The notes under the pieces: generated by a model | Databases searched by the model: none | Seen by the model: only the letters and a program-made list of their open reading frames with translations | Told to the model about the DNA's origin: nothing | Assembly (NCBI RefSeq): GCF_002994045.1 | Contig: NZ_MQUC01000003.1 | Location: forward strand, 2,332,501-2,396,500 | Reading direction: 5' to 3' | Origin: Nonlabens agnitus | Lineage (GTDB): Bacteria; Bacteroidota; Bacteroidia; Flavobacteriales; Flavobacteriaceae | Length of the DNA stretch: 64,000 nucleotides | Shown: in pieces, positions 43,771-51,801 of the stretch | Position numbering within the stretch: position 1 is the stretch's first letter | Layout of the letters: every line of letters begins with the position of its first letter | Position numbers and translations under genes: made by a program

Positions 43771-45105
43771 GTGAAATCCAGCATCAATATTTCTACCAAT
43801 GATATTCTCAAACTCGCCTTTCCAGCAATTATTGCAGGAATAGCAGAACCCGTCATAAGCATCACAGACATCGCGATCATTGGAAATATGGAAGGCGACA
43901 GTGTAGATGCTCTTGCCGCCGTTGGCCTTGCCGGCGCATTTTTAAGTACGGTGATCTGGACACTGGCACAAACCAAAACCTCTATTTCCAGCATCGTCTC
44001 AAAAGCCTTGGGTAACAAATCCCTGGACAAAATTAATGATCTTATTCCTCAAGTCATATGGATCAACATCTTGATGGGATTAGTCATTTACGCGGTGACG
44101 GCACCACTGGCGACATTTATATTTGATTTATACAGCGCTCAAGGTGAGGTTCTAGAGTTGACGGCATCCTATTACCAGATACGCGCGCTAGGCTTTCCAT
44201 TAACACTTAGTGCGTTTGCTATTTTTGGAATCTTCCGCGGTTTACAAAACACCAGTTGGGCGATGATTGCCAGCATCTCTGGCGCGGTTGTCAACGTGGC
44301 CTTGGACTACTTGCTGGTGTATGGAATTGATGGCTGGTTGGACGGTTTGGGCCTGACTGGTGCTGCCCTTGCCAGTCTAGCTGCCCAAACTACAATGCTC
44401 CTTATAGCTCTGTTTTATTTTTTCAAAAACACGCCATTTACGCTTTTCATACAACGTTGGAAACCGCACGCGTTGTTACGGCAGCATATTAAACTCACGG
44501 TAAATTTCTTTTTACGTACACTGGCGATCAACATCTGCATCTACCTTTCCTACCGGTTCGCTAACGGTTATGGCGTGGAAGAGGCCGCAACGCATGCCAT
44601 CTTAATGAATATCTGGCTGTTCTTTTCCTTCTTCATCGACGGTTTTGCAAATGCAGGAAACGCCATAGGCGGCAAGCTACTGGGTGCTGGCGATCGCGAT
44701 TCTCTACGGTATCTGGCGCTCAAAACCAACACCTTTGGCATAGGTGTTTCGGTAGTTCTTGCTTTAATCTGCGCTTTGTTTTACAACGTAATTGGTGGCT
44801 GGTTTACAGACGATCCACAAGTGGATTTGCTATTTGTCAACACCTTTTTTATCATCTTGCTCATGCAGCCCATCAATGCCGTGGCATTTGTTTACGATGG
44901 TATTTTTAAAGGTTGGGGCGAGGCGCCGTATCTGCGCAACTTGCTTCTTGTCGTGACGGTGGCTGTCTTCGTTCCAGTATTGCTGGTGCTGGATTATTTT
45001 GGCTTTGAACTCAAAGCCATCTGGTTGGCGTTCTTTGCCTGGATGATAGGCAGAGCGGTTTTTCTACACCTCAAATTTAGAAATAGACTGGCAAGGATGA
45101 TGTGA
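43771..45105 (+). CDS. MATE-family efflux transporter (DinF-like)
   Basis: A 444-residue MATE transporter with twelve hydrophobic segments. The opening FPAIIAGIAEPVISITDIAIIG and the motif SSIVSKALGNKS place it in the DinF-like branch, distinct from the NorM-like MATE at 15133. It probably exports a cationic or organic compound by ion antiport. The start is GTG, 4 nt after a TAnnTTTG box, which suggests a leaderless transcript. Followed by the one-mismatch iterated palindrome and a structured intergenic element. Confidence 0.9.
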   Translation: MKSSINISTNDILKLAFPAIIAGIAEPVISITDIAIIGNMEGDSVDALAAVGLAGAFLSTVIWTLAQTKTSISSIVSKALGNKSLDKINDLIPQVIWINILMGLVIYAVTAPLATFIFDLYSAQGEVLELTASYYQIRALGFPLTLSAFAIFGIFRGLQNTSWAMIASISGAVVNVALDYLLVYGIDGWLDGLGLTGAALASLAAQTTMLLIALFYFFKNTPFTLFIQRWKPHALLRQHIKLTVNFFLRTLAINICIYLSYRFANGYGVEEAATHAILMNIWLFFSFFIDGFANAGNAIGGKLLGAGDRDSLRYLALKTNTFGIGVSVVLALICALFYNVIGGWFTDDPQVDLLFVNTFFIILLMQPINAVAFVYDGIFKGWGEAPYLRNLLLVVTVAVFVPVLLVLDYFGFELKAIWLAFFAWMIGRAVFLHLKFRNRLARMM

Positions 45106-45108
45106 TCG

Positions 45109-45122
45109 ACTTTCGCGAAAGC
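45109..45122. repeat. iterated palindrome copy 16 (one mismatch, intergenic)
   Basis: ACTTTCGCGAAAGC: the first base differs from consensus. It lies 4 nt after the MATE stop codon. Confidence 0.85.
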
Positions 45123-45149
45123 GAATATTTTCCTCATCAATATTTTTAT

Positions 45150-45245
45150 GGGCGTTACCTCGTTAATCGAGGTCGGGCTATACGTTGCAATCTTTTTGGG
45201 ATGCTGCGCACCCACAAAAAGGATTTTCACTTCTATCCCTAACGC
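45150..45245 (+). ncRNA. structured intergenic element, possible ncRNA or dispersed repeat
   Basis: A 96-nt element with nested pairing: outer stem GCGTTA (45152-45157) with TAACGC (45240-45245); hairpin ACCTCG-TTAAT-CGAGGT (45157-45173); long hairpin CTTTTTGGG (45192-45200) with CCCACAAAAAG (45211-45221, one bulged A). It also contains TCGGGCTATACGTTGCAATC and ATCCCTAACGC, which resemble wording I remember from flavobacterial intergenic repeats of unknown function. No coding sense. Whether it acts as RNA or DNA is open, and the strand is an assumption. Confidence 0.55.
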
Positions 45246-45267
45246 GAGCTCTGTGCTGGACAAATAG

Positions 45268-45275
45268 TATCTTTG
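45268..45275 (+). promoter_or_regulatory. candidate -7 promoter element for the small peptide-queD pair
   Basis: TATCTTTG matches TAnnTTTG, 16 nt before the ATG at 45292. Confidence 0.5.
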
Positions 45276-45291
45276 CTTCAAATTAATAGGC

Positions 45292-45426
45292 ATGCTTGTT
45301 CTACTTCAAGAGGAAAACTGGTTTATCCAACTGTCCCGTTTTATGGGTGGCGTTGGGATATTTCTTGTGATAGGGATTATTCTGGTCGTCGTGGTTATTT
45401 ACAAGAAATTTTTTAAGAATCGATAA
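45292..45426 (+). CDS. 44-residue single-span membrane peptide
   Basis: A short gene encoding MLVLLQEENWFIQLSR, then one hydrophobic helix (about residues 18-38: FMGGVGIFLVIGIILVVVVI) and a basic tail YKKFFKNR, a typical N-out/C-in small membrane protein. The stop overlaps the queD start by one base (TAATG) and a TATCTTTG element sits 16 nt upstream, so it looks genuinely expressed with queD. No known family recognised. Confidence 0.65.
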   Translation: MLVLLQEENWFIQLSRFMGGVGIFLVIGIILVVVVIYKKFFKNR

Positions 45427-45875
45427 TGGGAACGGTACGCATTACTAAAGAGTTCACTTTTGAAACAGGCCACGCGCTATATGGGTATGATGGCAAGTGC
45501 CGTAATGTACATGGACACAGTTATAAGCTTGCTGTGACCGTTATAGGCCAACCTATTATGGATGCTGATCATGTGAAATATGGAATGGTGATCGATTTTG
45601 GTGATTTGAAAAAGATCGTGAAAGAAGAAATCGTGGATCCCTTTGATCATGCGACAGTTTTTAACAAGAATTCGCCGCATGTAGAACTTGCCAAAGAACT
45701 GGAAAACCGCGGCCATGAAGTCATTCTCGCCGATTACCAACCTACTAGCGAAATGATGATTCAGGATTTTGCAAAAAAGATCGCTGGTCGCCTACCTGAT
45801 AACATCAAGTTATTTTCACTGCGCCTACGTGAAACTGAAACCAGTTATGCAGAGTGGTTTGCGAGTGATAATTAG
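45426..45875 (+). CDS. queD: 6-carboxytetrahydropterin synthase (QueD/PTPS family)
   Basis: A 149-residue tunnel-fold enzyme converting 7,8-dihydroneopterin triphosphate to 6-carboxytetrahydropterin on the way to queuosine. Zinc ligands are H16 (ETGHALYG), H29 and H31 (NVHGHSY), and C25 in GKCRNVHGH is the catalytic Cys. The conserved ETSYAEW near the C-terminus is also present. A true 6-pyruvoyl-tetrahydropterin synthase cannot be fully excluded. No other queuosine genes adjoin it; it follows a small membrane peptide gene with one-base overlap. Confidence 0.9.
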   Translation: MGTVRITKEFTFETGHALYGYDGKCRNVHGHSYKLAVTVIGQPIMDADHVKYGMVIDFGDLKKIVKEEIVDPFDHATVFNKNSPHVELAKELENRGHEVILADYQPTSEMMIQDFAKKIAGRLPDNIKLFSLRLRETETSYAEWFASDN

Positions 45876-45978
45876 TAAACGCTGAAAACGCCTGCTCGAA
45901 CGTCTTGCAGTGCTTTTCGAAAAATCTTGACCGAATAAATTCAGTTACTAGAATTATTTATTAAAAGAGGTATATCGT

Positions 45979-46890
45979 TTACACCCAATCACGTGGGTTC
46001 TCCAATACCTCAACGAGTTCTGCTTCTTTAGAACCAGCTTCTGGGTGATGATCGTACTTCCATTGTACGGCTGGCGGTAGACTCATAAGGATACTTTCTA
46101 TCCTACCGTTTGTCTTGAGTCCAAACAAAGTACCCTTATCGTGGACCAGATTGAATTCCACATAACGACCACGACGTATTTCTTGCCACTCACGATGAGC
46201 TGGTGTATAAGGAAGATCCTTTCGACGTTTTACAATAGGCACATAGGCATCCAAAAAATGGGAAGCCATATCTTTCTGAAATTCTAACCAATCTTTCATG
46301 GTAGATGTATCGCTAGCGCGGCAATAGTCATAAAACAATCCGCCTATACCGCGGGCTTCATTCCTATGTGCATTGTGGAAGTACTCATCACATTTTTTCT
46401 TGAAAAGTTGGTAATCTGCTACGTCATGGCGATCACAGGCTTCTTTACAAACTTGATGAAAGTGTTGAGCATCTTCGTCAAATAAATAGTACGGTGTTAG
46501 ATCAAGCCCACCACCAAACCAACAGTCAACAAGCTGACCATGATTGTCATACATTTCAAAGTACCTGAAGTTTGCATGAACGGTAGGCACCATAGGATTT
46601 ATCGGATGGATCACGAGACTGATTCCCGTGGCATAGAAATCTGCATCCCGGACATTAAAGTAATTTTGCATGGCCGGTGGCAATGCTCCATGTACAGCGC
46701 TAATATTGACGCCGCCTTTTTCAAAAACATCTCCATCTTGTATAACTCTTGAAAAACCGCCACCACCTTCTTCTCTTACCCATTCATCTTCAATAAATTG
46801 GGCGTTTCCATCCAGCGTTTCTAATTGAGAAGTGATGGTGTTTTGAAGTTCCTTGATAAAGGAATAAAAGGTGTCTTTTTGAGAATCCAT
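45979..46890 (-). CDS. hemF: coproporphyrinogen III oxidase, oxygen-dependent
   Basis: Oxidatively decarboxylates coproporphyrinogen III to protoporphyrinogen IX using oxygen; this implies aerobic haem synthesis. The 303-residue chain includes CWFGGGLDLTPYYLF (the family signature), HANFRYFE and NEARGIGGLFYDY with the catalytic region. It is the last gene of the hem/trkH cluster on the minus strand, 39 nt after the EI24 gene, and a TAACTTTG box 17 nt before its ATG (46908-46915) suggests an additional promoter of its own. Confidence 0.95.
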   Translation of the reverse strand: MDSQKDTFYSFIKELQNTITSQLETLDGNAQFIEDEWVREEGGGGFSRVIQDGDVFEKGGVNISAVHGALPPAMQNYFNVRDADFYATGISLVIHPINPMVPTVHANFRYFEMYDNHGQLVDCWFGGGLDLTPYYLFDEDAQHFHQVCKEACDRHDVADYQLFKKKCDEYFHNAHRNEARGIGGLFYDYCRASDTSTMKDWLEFQKDMASHFLDAYVPIVKRRKDLPYTPAHREWQEIRRGRYVEFNLVHDKGTLFGLKTNGRIESILMSLPPAVQWKYDHHPEAGSKEAELVEVLENPRDWV

Positions 46891-46907
46891 GAGAAAAAAT
46901 CTGCTTG

Positions 46908-46915
46908 CAAAGTTA
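46908..46915 (-). promoter_or_regulatory. candidate hemF -7 promoter element
   Basis: TAACTTTG on the minus strand matches TAnnTTTG, 17 nt before the hemF ATG. Confidence 0.45.
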
Positions 46916-46929
46916 CTTTATACAACGAT

Positions 46930-47697
46930 CTATGTGGCTTGATCTGTAAGTAATTTTTGGCCACGTAAGAGCTCTAAGGTGGTCTTGCTGGCTGCGGTGA
47001 CAGATATAGGCAGTACCAGAATGATTCCTATAATCGGGATCAACAACATAGCGTTGAATACGATGCCGTTCCCTATGGCGCAACCTCTATGATTTTTGAC
47101 AAAATCAACGCTGGCTCTGTACTTAAAATGACGTTCTAAGGTATAGTCCATGTTACCAAAACCGGCATAATAGGATTGCACCAAAAATCCAACGACCCAA
47201 AATAGAATCCCTATAACAGGTATCAAACTAAGTAACAAAAGAGGAATGGTAAGCAGTAATTCATAAAAAAGATTACGAATATTAATACGTATACCGCGAG
47301 ATAGTTGTGAAGCATTTGAAGTGTCCCTGTAGTTTGAAGCATCGTACACTTCGGGGTACAGATGTTTTTCAATCTTTTCTGACACTGGAGACATGAAGGG
47401 TGCGCTCAAGGCCATGACAAAGTGTTTGTATACCAATAAGCCTAAAATGATGATAATGATTGCGCTAAGAACTTCCGCGAAAGCGAAAAAGGCATCTGCA
47501 CCGGTTTCCCAGATCCACAGCTTAGTAAGTAGACCGGCCAGATTATCTGACAAGCCATAGGCGGTAAAACCTATCGTGACAGCAAAAAGAATGCTAATCG
47601 CCATGGGAACCATAAAGTACTTCCACAGACCCAATTGCGACATGAGCTTGAAACTACCCGCATAATCCTTAAGTGCCTTGAAAATATTCTTGATCAT
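46930..47697 (-). CDS. EI24/CysZ-family membrane protein
   Basis: A 255-residue inner-membrane protein with four or more hydrophobic segments, matching the EI24 domain shared by CysZ sulfate permeases and etoposide-induced proteins: the central ALSAPFMSPVSEKIEKHLYP and SYYAGFGNMDYTLERH are the typical conserved loops. A sulfate-transport role is possible but not supported by context; it sits inside the hem operon after trkH, two bases downstream. A degenerate copy of the iterated palindrome (47471-47484) is read as AFAEV (72-76). Confidence 0.85.
   Translation of the reverse strand: MIKNIFKALKDYAGSFKLMSQLGLWKYFMVPMAISILFAVTIGFTAYGLSDNLAGLLTKLWIWETGADAFFAFAEVLSAIIIIILGLLVYKHFVMALSAPFMSPVSEKIEKHLYPEVYDASNYRDTSNASQLSRGIRINIRNLFYELLLTIPLLLLSLIPVIGILFWVVGFLVQSYYAGFGNMDYTLERHFKYRASVDFVKNHRGCAIGNGIVFNAMLLIPIIGIILVLPISVTAASKTTLELLRGQKLLTDQAT
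47471..47484. repeat. iterated palindrome copy 17 (degenerate, in EI24 gene)
   Basis: ACTTCCGCGAAAGC has two differences from the consensus, both in the left arm; an eroded or incipient copy, read as AFAEV. Confidence 0.5.
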
Positions 47698-47698
47698 A

Positions 47699-49042
47699 TC
47701 AAACCGCTATATCTTCCTCATCTTCGGCTTCCTGCTCATCAGGAACATAGGCTCTGCTTATGGCGAGCCCAAAAGTCAACACACCTAGCCTACCTATAAA
47801 CATGATACAAATGATGACAGCCTTTCCAAAAAAGGTGAGGCCACCTGTGATTCCCATCGACAAACCTACGGTTCCTAAAGCAGATAAAACTTCAAAAGCA
47901 ATACGATCCAGTGTGTCTGCTTCAGAAAATGTTAGAAGCAAAACTCCAAAAAAGCTCACGATTAGATAAAAGATAAAGGTCGATACCGCAGCATCAACCC
48001 TACCATCGGGAATTTTGGTATTGAAAAACAAGAAGTCTTTGCAATTTTTAAGCTTGCTACGCAAGTAGGCTACGGTTGCCACCAGTGTTGTAATCTTTAA
48101 ACCACCAGAGGTTCCCGATGGTGAGGCACCTATATACATGAGCAAAATGGTGATCATAGTTACTGGTAAGATCATTACCCCATTGTCGATCGTATTAAAT
48201 CCTACCGTGGTCATGGCTGTCATGGACTGGAAGAACGACGCGTAGAATCTCGTTTTACCTTCTAAAATCATGATACTAGGCTCCGTAAAATATATGGCAA
48301 CCGTACCCAATGAGAGCAAAATCAAAAATCCAGAGAGTATCAATTTTGAGGTATAGCTTACTTCATGCTTTTTACGGGCAAACTTGAGATAGAAATCAGA
48401 AAATATGATGAAGCCCAACGAACCAGCTATTGCCAGAAAGGAAACGGTAAAATTGATGAGGCCATCGTCCACAAAATCGACAAATCCAGAATTGAACAAG
48501 CTAAAACCAGCGGTACAAAAAGCACTCACGCTGTGAAAAATGCTGTTCCACAAGCGTTCCCAAAAACCCCATTCTTGATCTGCGAAACCTATGTAAAACA
48601 AAATTGTCCCAACGATTTCAAATAGGATCGTAAAAATAATAACCGATTTAAGAAACGGTCTTAACTGGATGGTTTCTGGTATTGCAAAAGCCGCATTCAA
48701 GATACGTTCCCGCCATTTTGCCGTATGGTGACTGGTGTTTAAGAGTATGTAAGTAGTAAATGTCATGTACCCTATACCGCCTATCTGAAACAACAACATG
48801 ACCACAAACTGGCCAAAAACCGTAAACTGATCTGTAAGCCCAACGGTCATCAAACCAGTGGTAGATATCGCAGAAGTTGAGGTGAAAAGAGTGTCTATAA
48901 AAGAAATATCGCCCTTTCTTGAAAATGGCAAGCAAAGAAGCAAGGCTCCTATCACGTTATAAAGAAGAAATCCATACACCAGATTGCGCTGTGGTGTTAA
49001 CCCAATCAGGAACTTGTAATACTTCTTGACGTAATTTTTCAC
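47699..49042 (-). CDS. TrkH-family potassium uptake protein
   Basis: The membrane subunit of Trk/Ktr-type potassium uptake, 447 residues, with four pore segments each bearing a filter glycine: TSTSAISTTGLMTVG, HSVSAFCTAGFSLFN, QSMTAMTTVGFNTID and LSALGTVGLSMGI. TrkH needs a cytosolic NAD-binding TrkA/KtrA partner, but none adjoins it in this window, so the partner must be encoded elsewhere. It lies between hemE (1-base gap) and the EI24 gene (1-base gap), in one operon. Confidence 0.93.
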   Translation of the reverse strand: MKNYVKKYYKFLIGLTPQRNLVYGFLLYNVIGALLLCLPFSRKGDISFIDTLFTSTSAISTTGLMTVGLTDQFTVFGQFVVMLLFQIGGIGYMTFTTYILLNTSHHTAKWRERILNAAFAIPETIQLRPFLKSVIIFTILFEIVGTILFYIGFADQEWGFWERLWNSIFHSVSAFCTAGFSLFNSGFVDFVDDGLINFTVSFLAIAGSLGFIIFSDFYLKFARKKHEVSYTSKLILSGFLILLSLGTVAIYFTEPSIMILEGKTRFYASFFQSMTAMTTVGFNTIDNGVMILPVTMITILLMYIGASPSGTSGGLKITTLVATVAYLRSKLKNCKDFLFFNTKIPDGRVDAAVSTFIFYLIVSFFGVLLLTFSEADTLDRIAFEVLSALGTVGLSMGITGGLTFFGKAVIICIMFIGRLGVLTFGLAISRAYVPDEQEAEDEEDIAV

Positions 49043-49043
49043 A

Positions 49044-50063
49044 TTAGTATTCCTTTACGGCATCCACAAATGCCTGGGCGTTTTCTACAGGTATGTTAGG
49101 TAGGATTCCATGACCTAGATTGGCAATGTATTTATCCTTCCCAAAATCATCAATCATCTGCTTCACCATTTTTTTGATCATCGCTGGCGGCGAGAATAAT
49201 CTTGAGGGATCAAAATTACCTTGTAGGGTGATATTTCCACCAGAAAGATAGCGGGCATTGCGCGCACTACACGTCCAGTCCACACCTAGTGCAGCGGCGC
49301 CACTTTTTGACATTTCGTTCAAGGCAAACCAGCAACCTTTTCCGAAAACCAAAACCTCAGTAACTGGTCGCAAGGAGTTGATAATTTGCTGTATGTACTT
49401 CCATGAAAACTCTTGGTAATCTACTGGCGATAACATGCCACCCCATGAATCAAAAACCTGTACGGCATTCACGCCATGTTTCACTTTTTCATGTAGATAA
49501 GCAATCGTCGTATCTGTAATGCGCTGTAGTAATTCATGAGCCGCTTCTGGCTGGGTGAAGCAAAACTCTTTAGCTTTGTCAAAGTTTTTACTGCCTTGAC
49601 CCTGCACACAGTAGCACAAAATAGTCCACGGCGATCCCGCAAAACCTATTAAAGGAACTCGGTTAGCAAGAGCATCCTTTGTCATATCGATAGCTTCCAT
49701 CACATAGCTTAAGGAGTCTGCTACATCTGGAACCACTACTCGATCTAAATCTGCGGCAGACCTAATAGGGTTGGGCAACCATGGTCCAACGCCTGGCTTC
49801 ATTTGCACCTCAATATTCATCGCTTGAGGAATCACCAGAATATCTGAAAACAAGATCGCGGCATCTGGTCCTATTTGGTCAATAGGCATGACCGTAATTT
49901 CGGTCGCGAGTTCTGGCGTTTGGCAACGGGTAAAAAAATCATATTTCTCCTTAAGCTTCATAAAGTCTGGCAAATACCTTCCAGCCTGACGCATCATCCA
50001 CACTGGTGGTCTTTCCACGGTCTCGCCTCTTAATGCACGTAGGAACAAATCATTTTTTATCAT
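49044..50063 (-). CDS. hemE: uroporphyrinogen decarboxylase
   Basis: Decarboxylates the four acetate side chains of uroporphyrinogen III to give coproporphyrinogen III. 339 residues; the N-terminal signature [16 protein letters not shown] holds the substrate-binding R26 and R30, and the second signature is [18 protein letters not shown]. The start overlaps hemD by 14 nt. The next steps are supplied by hemF (same operon) and hemH (separate locus). Confidence 0.96.
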   Translation of the reverse strand: MIKNDLFLRALRGETVERPPVWMMRQAGRYLPDFMKLKEKYDFFTRCQTPELATEITVMPIDQIGPDAAILFSDILVIPQAMNIEVQMKPGVGPWLPNPIRSAADLDRVVVPDVADSLSYVMEAIDMTKDALANRVPLIGFAGSPWTILCYCVQGQGSKNFDKAKEFCFTQPEAAHELLQRITDTTIAYLHEKVKHGVNAVQVFDSWGGMLSPVDYQEFSWKYIQQIINSLRPVTEVLVFGKGCWFALNEMSKSGAAALGVDWTCSARNARYLSGGNITLQGNFDPSRLFSPPAMIKKMVKQMIDDFGKDKYIANLGHGILPNIPVENAQAFVDAVKEY

Positions 50064-50712
50064 CTCTCAATTTTTTTATGGCCGTCACCAGCACGTTTTC
50101 TACGGTTTGTTTTTTGGCAACCAGCACGCTAGAGAATTTTTCTCTTGCTGCCGTTGCCGTTGTCTCGCCTATGCAAATGGAGCATTGGGGTTGATGTTTG
50201 TTCGCTTTCGCGAAAGCGTAAACACCACGAGGACTATAGAACAAAACTGCCGCAAAAATACGATCAAAGCTTTTGTGCACGATGGCAGATTTATAAACAA
50301 TCACCTCTTTTAACGTGATCTTATGGCTTTTAAAAAGGTCTGGCAACTCATCACGGCGGTGATCACCACACAAATAGGTGAATTGCATATTAGGAAGTGT
50401 GTTGATCAGCTGCATTGCTAATTCAGCCGCATTGCTTGCGACAATTCGAGGTTTGATACCCATATTTTCAAGCGCTTGAGCTGTACTTGATCCAACACAA
50501 TAAACGGAACCCACTTGATCCTGATAGGGTTGTAAGGCTGGCAAAGCGTTCTTGCTGGTGATGATGACGTGTGCCAAGTTATTTAAACCCGTGTCAACCT
50601 TTAGGGTTTCTGTTTTTAGAATGTCGTAATGCACTAATCCTATACCGCTGTGCAATACCAATTGCTGTTGCGGTAAAGTCAATTGTTTAGTAGAAAGTAT
50701 TGTGGCGATCAT
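50050..50712 (-). CDS. hemD: uroporphyrinogen III synthase
   Basis: Cyclises hydroxymethylbilane to uroporphyrinogen III. HemD proteins are poorly conserved, and the call rests on the 220-residue length, the two-lobe Rossmann-like pattern ([21 protein letters not shown] in the first lobe; [25 protein letters not shown] in the second) and the overlap with hemE. It is the first gene of hemD-hemE-trkH-EI24-hemF. hemC, the gene for the preceding enzyme, is not beside it. The palindrome encodes AFAKA at 166-170, right next to the SPRGV loop. Confidence 0.9.
   Translation of the reverse strand: MIATILSTKQLTLPQQQLVLHSGIGLVHYDILKTETLKVDTGLNNLAHVIITSKNALPALQPYQDQVGSVYCVGSSTAQALENMGIKPRIVASNAAELAMQLINTLPNMQFTYLCGDHRRDELPDLFKSHKITLKEVIVYKSAIVHKSFDRIFAAVLFYSPRGVYAFAKANKHQPQCSICIGETTATAAREKFSSVLVAKKQTVENVLVTAIKKLRDDKK
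50204..50217. repeat. iterated palindrome copy 18 (exact, in hemD)
   Basis: An exact GCTTTCGCGAAAGC read as AFAKA. Confidence 0.95.
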
Positions 50713-51152
50713 ATATCAAGGTTGGAGTAAAATTACGAATCAATCATTCAACAATTTTAATAAAACCAAACATGGACCAGTTGCGTATGTATGATTTTTA
50801 CTGTGAAATTAGTATACAACACAGGCTTTTTATGTCTGAGCCATAGCGCTATTCTCAAGACTTAGGCCAATGGTTTTAAAAACTTGCTCATCTTTTCATA
50901 GTTATGTTTTCCTACATTTTATAGATTTAGATGGCATTAAAACCAATTCTAGTTGTACTGATTTTTACGCCTTTATTCCTTTTAAACATAAGTGTTTTTA
51001 AAGGTTTGAAGAAAAGATCAAGGCTAGTGTGGAATAAAAGAAAAACTATTGCCTATTGGATAATAGGCGCAATTGAAATATGAATATTCTGTATTAAACG
51101 CCTAGTTTAGTTGCATATACACTAAGTAAAAGCGATATTTACAAAGATAAAG
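50713..51152. other. AT-rich divergent spacer between hemD and the Crp/Fnr gene
   Basis: About 440 nt, low in GC. It contains one plausible short frame (50931-51083, reported separately). I see no tRNA, repeat or clear promoter box here. Confidence 0.6.
50931..51083 (+). CDS. candidate 50-residue membrane peptide
   Basis: A short frame beginning MALKPILVVLIFTPLFLLNI (one hydrophobic helix), then a basic stretch (GLKKRSRLVWNKRK) and a second short hydrophobic end (IAYWIIGAIEI). The pattern helix-basic loop-helix is protein-like, and the codons are not obviously random, but no promoter or family supports it. It precedes the Crp/Fnr gene by 69 nt on the same strand. Confidence 0.35.
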   Translation: MALKPILVVLIFTPLFLLNISVFKGLKKRSRLVWNKRKTIAYWIIGAIEI

Positions 51153-51761
51153 ATGAGTACAATGGAGTTACCAGATTTCCTACATAATTTAACTGGAGGA
51201 GAAGATTTACCTTCAATCAAGTATGCTACTGAAATTTTCAGCATGCTTGAGGTTAAAAAAATCAAGAAGAAACAAGTCTTGCTTCATCTAGGTGAGGTTT
51301 GTGACAACATTTACTTTATCAAGTCCGGAATACTTAAGGGCTCTATCATTGATGAATATGGAGATTTACATACCACCAGATTTGTGGCAGAGAACGATGT
51401 GATGACATCCATGTATAGTTTTGTGGACCAGACACCTTCCAACATTCAAATCCAATGCGTTGAGTCTGGAGAGGTATTGTGCTTTAACCATCAAGACTTC
51501 ATCTACATCAACAAACTTTATCCAGGATTGCTTCCCGCATTTCAAAAGCTCATGCTCAAAAGGTACCATAACCTACTGGATGAAAAGTCTCGTATGATTA
51601 CCAATGACGCGACCACACGCTATCTAAAATTTATGGAGCGTTACAAGGATATGGAAGAACGCCTACCACTTAAAGACATCGCTTCTTATTTGGGAATTAG
51701 ACAACAATCTTTAAGTCGTCTGCGCAGTAAGCTGGACCCTGAGAGTGTAGATATGCACTAA
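51153..51761 (+). CDS. Crp/Fnr-family transcription regulator
   Basis: A 202-residue regulator: a cyclic-nucleotide-binding-like N-terminal sensor (about 20-140, with LLHLGEVCDNIYFIKSGILKG) and a C-terminal helix-turn-helix (LKDIASYLGIRQQSLSRLR, about 170-190). The sensor lacks the full Arg-Ser phosphate-binding pattern of CRP, and no Fe-S cysteine set of FNR is present, so the ligand is unknown; this is usual for the many Bacteroidota Crp/Fnr paralogues. Targets are unknown. It stands in front of yicC-gmk-nadD. Confidence 0.88.
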   Translation: MSTMELPDFLHNLTGGEDLPSIKYATEIFSMLEVKKIKKKQVLLHLGEVCDNIYFIKSGILKGSIIDEYGDLHTTRFVAENDVMTSMYSFVDQTPSNIQIQCVESGEVLCFNHQDFIYINKLYPGLLPAFQKLMLKRYHNLLDEKSRMITNDATTRYLKFMERYKDMEERLPLKDIASYLGIRQQSLSRLRSKLDPESVDMH

Positions 51762-51775
51762 GCATTTGCATTCAT

Positions 51776-51783
51776 TATCTTTG
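51776..51783 (+). promoter_or_regulatory. candidate -7 promoter element for yicC-gmk-nadD
   Basis: TATCTTTG matches TAnnTTTG, 18 nt before the yicC ATG. Confidence 0.5.
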
Positions 51784-51801
51784 CTGGCCTAAAATGAGCG
51801 C

